In this document: in pieces, positions 14,696 through 20,600 of the stretch
Layout of the letters: each line of letters starts with the position of its first letter
How positions within the stretch are numbered: position 1 is the stretch's first letter
Origin: Catonia carolina
Taxonomy: Eukaryota > Arthropoda > Insecta > Hemiptera > Achilidae
NCBI GenBank assembly: GCA_035578175.1
Contig: JAQMRL010000002.1
Coordinates: 135,534,171 to 135,598,170 of the forward strand
Length of the DNA stretch: 64,000 nucleotides
Direction of reading: 5' to 3'
Translations under genes and position numbers: made by a program
Notes under the pieces: generated by a model
What the model was told of the DNA's origin: nothing
Seen by the model: only the letters and a program-made list of their open reading frames with translations
Database searches by the model: none

Positions 14696-17600
14696 CAAAT
14701 TATCTCAAGAACGGAACATCGTACGAACTTGAAACTTGAAACTTAAGTTACATACCACTACCAGACCCGACACGAACATTTTCATCAAAATCGGTCAACC
14801 GGAAGTAGTAGTTTATTCGTGTAATTTTTCACTTTTTTGCGATTTTCTCAAAAACTGGTCCTACGATTTTTTTAAAAATCGTCTGGTTTACTCAATTTTT
14901 TATTCTCTACAAGATAGGGTACCGTCATGTTTGTTGAAATTCTGGGTGAGGCTGTTCTCACGTAAAAACAAAGTTTTTTTAAGATTACAGCTTTAATATG
15001 TAATTTAGCGAAAAAATTTATATAATAAAAGTTGTAGAGAATTTAAATACCTACAACTTTTATTTCAAACATTTTTTTGTATAACGCTTAGTTTAGCGGT
15101 AATTTGCAATTTTCTGTTTTTTTCTCATGAAAACGTGTGAAAAATCGATTTTTTTAAGATTTCAACCTTAGTATGCACTTTACGAGAAAAGTGTATATAA
15201 TAAAATTTATAGAAAATTAAGAGATCTACAACTTTTATTTAGAGAATTTTTCTCTACAGAGCCTAGTTTAGCGTGAAAGTGTGATTTTCCGTTTTTTTTT
15301 AAGCCAAATCGAGTTCGATTTTCATTTTGCGTCATTCACTCATCATTGAAATAAGGTTATGTTTTTGAGGTTAGTTTTTGTTTATTTCTAATATTTTATT
15401 AATAATGTTAGGTTTATTATTAATTATTTGCATTGGCAAGAGAAAGTTGTGTGAGTGTTTCACACCAGATTTTTAATAACTTTATCACTAGATGAATTAG
15501 AAGAATTACCTCATAAGCGGAAGTAGCTTGAAGTTTAAAAAATACTGGTAAATAATAATAAGCAGCAACTGGTGCTAATAGAACGTAACCGAGATCAATA
15601 AAAACAAATTGGGTACCATGAGCATAATATTCAGCTGGAACACCAAGTAATGTTATGGAAGACATAAAACTGGCCATTAATGAGACAGCCACTGGAAATA
15701 TTCGTTGTTCTTTATCCGCCAATAAATATTCCTGGAAAACATTAAATAAAACAATATTAATCAATAGATTCATTGAAAAATTGATACTAACCTAAACAGA
15801 GATTATTATTTAGATTATCAGTTGAAAGAGTAATTTGAACCCCTGACAGTTTTATTAAGTAATAGCATGACATGGTTTACCTCTCTCACAGGGTTATAAA
15901 GTACAACTGCGTATCAGTACATAAAACCTCCTGAAAATTAAGATTTTACATTACTCTAGTACTTATAGTCCATTTGAAATAATATGATAGTAAGTTTCTG
16001 AATGGTGGCAACTTTTCTGAATAAAAAGTTCCTTTTCGAAAGTAAAATTTCCCTTTTAATTATTTTTAGTGGTATTCTTATTATTATAAGTGGTAGCAGA
16101 AATGTATGAGCACATTACAAAATTCCCTCTCTTCTTTATTTCATTTAAGTAACATTATCATGCTATTTCAAATGGACTGTACACATTTTTAAATAATATT
16201 ACTTTTATAATATCAATGTGTTATAATTATAAAAGAAAAACATAGTAGTCAGTTTCATATTCAAATAATTGGTTTACAGGTTACCTCGCCCACATGCCGG
16301 TCCCTAACTCGTTTACTTAATCATTATACATATTTCTACTAACTGCCTATACGTGCCTTTTTCATGGTCCTTACGGTCATAATCTGTGTTCCCTCCGTCC
16401 TTTCCCGCATTCCTGTCTCAACTTGTCAAGATCCGTCTCCCACATCCTGCCTCTTTTTACTCACGTCGTCGTCGTCGTCTTCATGGATTAGGCTGTGTGT
16501 TAGCCTGTTCCGGCGTCCATCTCTTCCTCGGTCTACCAATACATCTTTTACCTGTCGGATTATGGATCAATGCATTTAATGGAAGGCGATCTTGGGACAT
16601 TCTTAACACATGCTCTGACCACTTTTCTTTGTATGTCCTTATAGTGTTCAACAATGGTTGGGCACCGCATTCATTCCTTATTACTTCATTACGAATGCGA
16701 TCCTCTCTTGTGCAGTCCTTAACTTGCCTTAGAAATCACATTTCCGCTGACTGGATTCTTGATTCCTGTTTTCTCGTCAGCACCCATGCCTCACTTCCAT
16801 AAGCCAAAGTTGGGATCGCCATTACTTTATAAAACTTTAGCAATGTGTTTTTCCTGGCTCTATTCTTGAGAGATCGACTTATTGCACCACATACCATGTT
16901 GAACCTAGTTACTTTTTGATGCACATCATGGTCATAATCATATGTAACATCGCATCCCAAGTATTTAAAATTAGCTACTTGCTCCAAACGCTTGCTTCCA
17001 ATCACTATTTTAGACCTTGTAGGCCATTTTCCATGGAAAGCCATAATTTTTGATTTGCCTGCAGAAATTTTCATATTGCCAATTATGAAGAGCTTATGCA
17101 CTACCATTTGCAGCTTGTCCTCGGATTCCTGTATAATCACAGTGTCGTCAGCAAATAATAAATAGTTCATAAAAGTATTGCGGGTAAGAGCGATACCCTT
17201 GTCTACTTCATGCTGCCACATAGACATAAGCTCGTTGACATATATATTAAATAAAGCAGGTGAAATTGGACAACCTTGTTTGACTCCTTTATTTGTAGCT
17301 ATTTCATCTGTCAATTTTCCGGCCCCACTGCTATTTTTATTGTTGTGTTCCCATATAAAGTTTTTATACTGTCTATCAAATGCAAGGGACATCCATTTCT
17401 CAACATTATGCTCCAAAGTAGCTCTCTATCGACATTATCAAATGCCTTCTCCCAGTCTACAAAGGCCATGTGTGTTTCACTATTATACTCTCTGCGTTTT
17501 TCTATTATCATTTTTAAAGTGAACACCGCATCAATACAGGATCTCCCTCTTCTGAAACCCATCTGGTTCTCCTGTAAAAGAGACTCTGTTATTGCCTGTA

Positions 17601-20600
17601 ATCTTCTAGAGAGGATGAAAGCATATAATTTGTATGTTGTATCCAGAAGACTTATTCCTCTGTAGTTTCCTGGGTTTGATCGATCTCCTTTTTTGAAAAT
17701 AGAGACCACTTTTGACACCATCCATTCTTGTGGCACTGTATGATTTTTCCAACAAATGTTAAATAAATGCAAGAGCCGTAAGTGCAGCACTAATCCTCCA
17801 TATTTTAGAAGCTCCATATTCACACCGTTGAGTCCTGCTGCTTTTCGATTTTTAGAGGCTTTAATTGCAACTTGAAACTCCATCATAGTGAGCTGGTCTA
17901 CTTGACAAGAGTGGCATTGTGTAGCATCTGTGTGTTTATCTCCGGCTGCGGAATCATACCATAAATTTTTATAGTGTTCTATCCATTCCCGTTCACCTAC
18001 ACAGCTTATATTTGCAAGTTCTCTATTTTCTTTCTGCATCATCTTCATAAACTTGTAGGCCAGTTCCTGTCTGCCATGGATATCTTCCTCAACAGTGGTT
18101 ATATATCTTTCCCATGATTCCTGATGTGCCCTTCTTATAAGTTGCTTTGCTAAATTTCTGGCTCTGTTATAAGATGTTTTATTCTCTTCAGAAGAATCAT
18201 TCAAATAGATTTTGTATAATCTCTGTTTTTCTTTCACAACTTTTTCTGTTTGCTCATTCCATATTCTTAAGCCCTTCTTCCTATAATTTTTCTTTCTTGT
18301 ACCAAGGGCCTCCATGGCACTTATTTTAATTGCACTGGATATATTTTTCCAATCTATTTCAATATCATCCGAGTTAGGTACAGTCACAAGCCTGTTCATA
18401 AGTCGCTGTTGATAGAGGTACTTTATACTTTCATCTCTCAGTAGTGATACTTTGAAATCCTTGTCCTCTGACCTCTGGCTTGTATAACTGTTGGGCTTCT
18501 TTTTCCATCGATAATGCAGTTCTATCTTCCCCACTAGCAAAAAGTGATCTGTGTACAGATCTATTCCTCTGAAAACTCGGACATCTCTTACATGAGCAGC
18601 CAATCTTTGATTTACAATGATGTAATCTATGATAGACCTGCAACCTCTTGCGCTCCATGTGAATTTATGTATATCCTTTTTGCGGAAGATATCCTTTTTA
18701 CTCACTTGCTATTGTAATGTCATGCTGAACAGTCGAGTGGTCGTTCATCTCTTAATTTCCCGCCTAACGTGGGGTTGCTATTGTTTTATCGTTATTTCTT
18801 CATGAACGTTATATATCGATGATTTACATTACTGCAATGTGTTGTGTATAGTTTGAACATTTCATGTGTTGTTTTCAAGCATATCTTCGTTGGTTCTAAG
18901 TTAGCATTCTTAGGGTCAACCGCATGGCAGCCTTGTCATCTACATCGTACCAGTGTTTCTTATTCGTCAAATTTCCAGCTGTGTATTGTTAAAAGGACTT
19001 AACTACTGTGAGTAGTATTTATTCTATTCAGTTGATTACACTGGTCTACAAAAAAATAATTTTTTTCTGTAACATAGATTCTTTGAGGTGTATCTTAAAG
19101 TATTTTTCGTGCTGATTTCAAATCTGCAAACCATTTTTATCTATGACGCAGGGTTTTTGTGTAACATTGATTTTAAAAAAGTGTATTTTCTCATAAATTT
19201 ATACACAGTCCATAGCATAATATTATATTACAACTCGCCTAAAACTTGGTTTTCTTCGATTTTCTCCTATAATCAAATTCTGGTTTGTCCCTTGTTAAGG
19301 TCCAGTTGTAATCGGCAAGTATACTCGGGCTCCATTTCCCCTGGTAAAGTGTTTCCATCATTGAAATATCTTGATGGAAGTGTTCACCATATTCATCACT
19401 TACATTGCCAAGGTTTGGTGAAAAATGTCTCAATTTGAATGCAACATGTGAATTTTTAGAGACATATTGCATCCCAAGTTTGGATAATTTTTAAGAAGTT
19501 CACTCACTAACTGTACAAAGTTTTTAGCCTGCCGTTTGCCCAGGAATGATTTCACAATATTTTGAAATGATACCCACGCTGCTTTCTCAAGTTCACTCAA
19601 GCTATTTTCAAAAGCAGAATTATTTCTTAACTGAAGTATCTGTGGCCCAGCAAATATGCCTCCTTTGATTTTTGTTTCACTAATCCTTTTCTTCATCACT
19701 TCCTAGGTTACCATAGTCTTTCCCATCGTCAAAATTTTCTTCCGAACTCCATAACTGTGGTGGAAGAGGAACTGGTAGCTCTTCACTGTGTAAAACATGT
19801 CTTATGGCTGAAGGGGATGACTAAGATATGTAACTGATTTCTTGAAATTTCTTTGTTTTTTGTTATACAAAAATAGCAATCTGTTGAGCGGTCCTTCGGC
19901 TCTCTCCAAACCATAGGATAGCAAACAGCATATGTCGTGCTTTTCTATTCAGCCCACTGCTTAGTAAATTCACACAAGAATTTCAGCAGATATGAGAAGC
20001 CCAAGACTTGTCCTGATCTCCTGCTTTACACCCGAAATAAAGTTCATATGCTTTGTAAACATGTAAGTTTATTTTCTCAAACGTATGTTTGCGAAAACAT
20101 AACAAGGCGTGTTATAGAAAAATGAAGTCTCTAGGACAATTTCTGAGGTCATATTTGGATTCAGCATCGAAAAATACATAAGGATAAGCCAAAATTATTT
20201 GTGTTACAAAAATCAAGTAGACCAGTGTTATTATAATAGCTTGTCATTCTCTGTTCCATTGCAATGTATTTTCCTTGTCTTATGTAACCTTCCAACTCCT
20301 TTAAACCTTTATTTACTTATTAGCCTTTATCTTGGGCTATCGAATTAAAAGGTATGGTCCTCCTGAGGTATCACTCCAGAAATCCGTAAGCAAACGCCAT
20401 TACATAGCAAAAAATTGCCTATGAGCATGCACCAACTGAAGACTGGGGAAGAGTTTCCCCTCTATCTGCCTTTTTGTGATAAAAGGGGGCAGAGTTGGCG
20501 ATCATAAACAGTTGAATCAACAGTAGGGGAATATTGTTTTTTTTTTTTTTGGTTTAACGTCCGACTGTTTTGCAATTACTGTTAATGCAGACGGTGAAGG

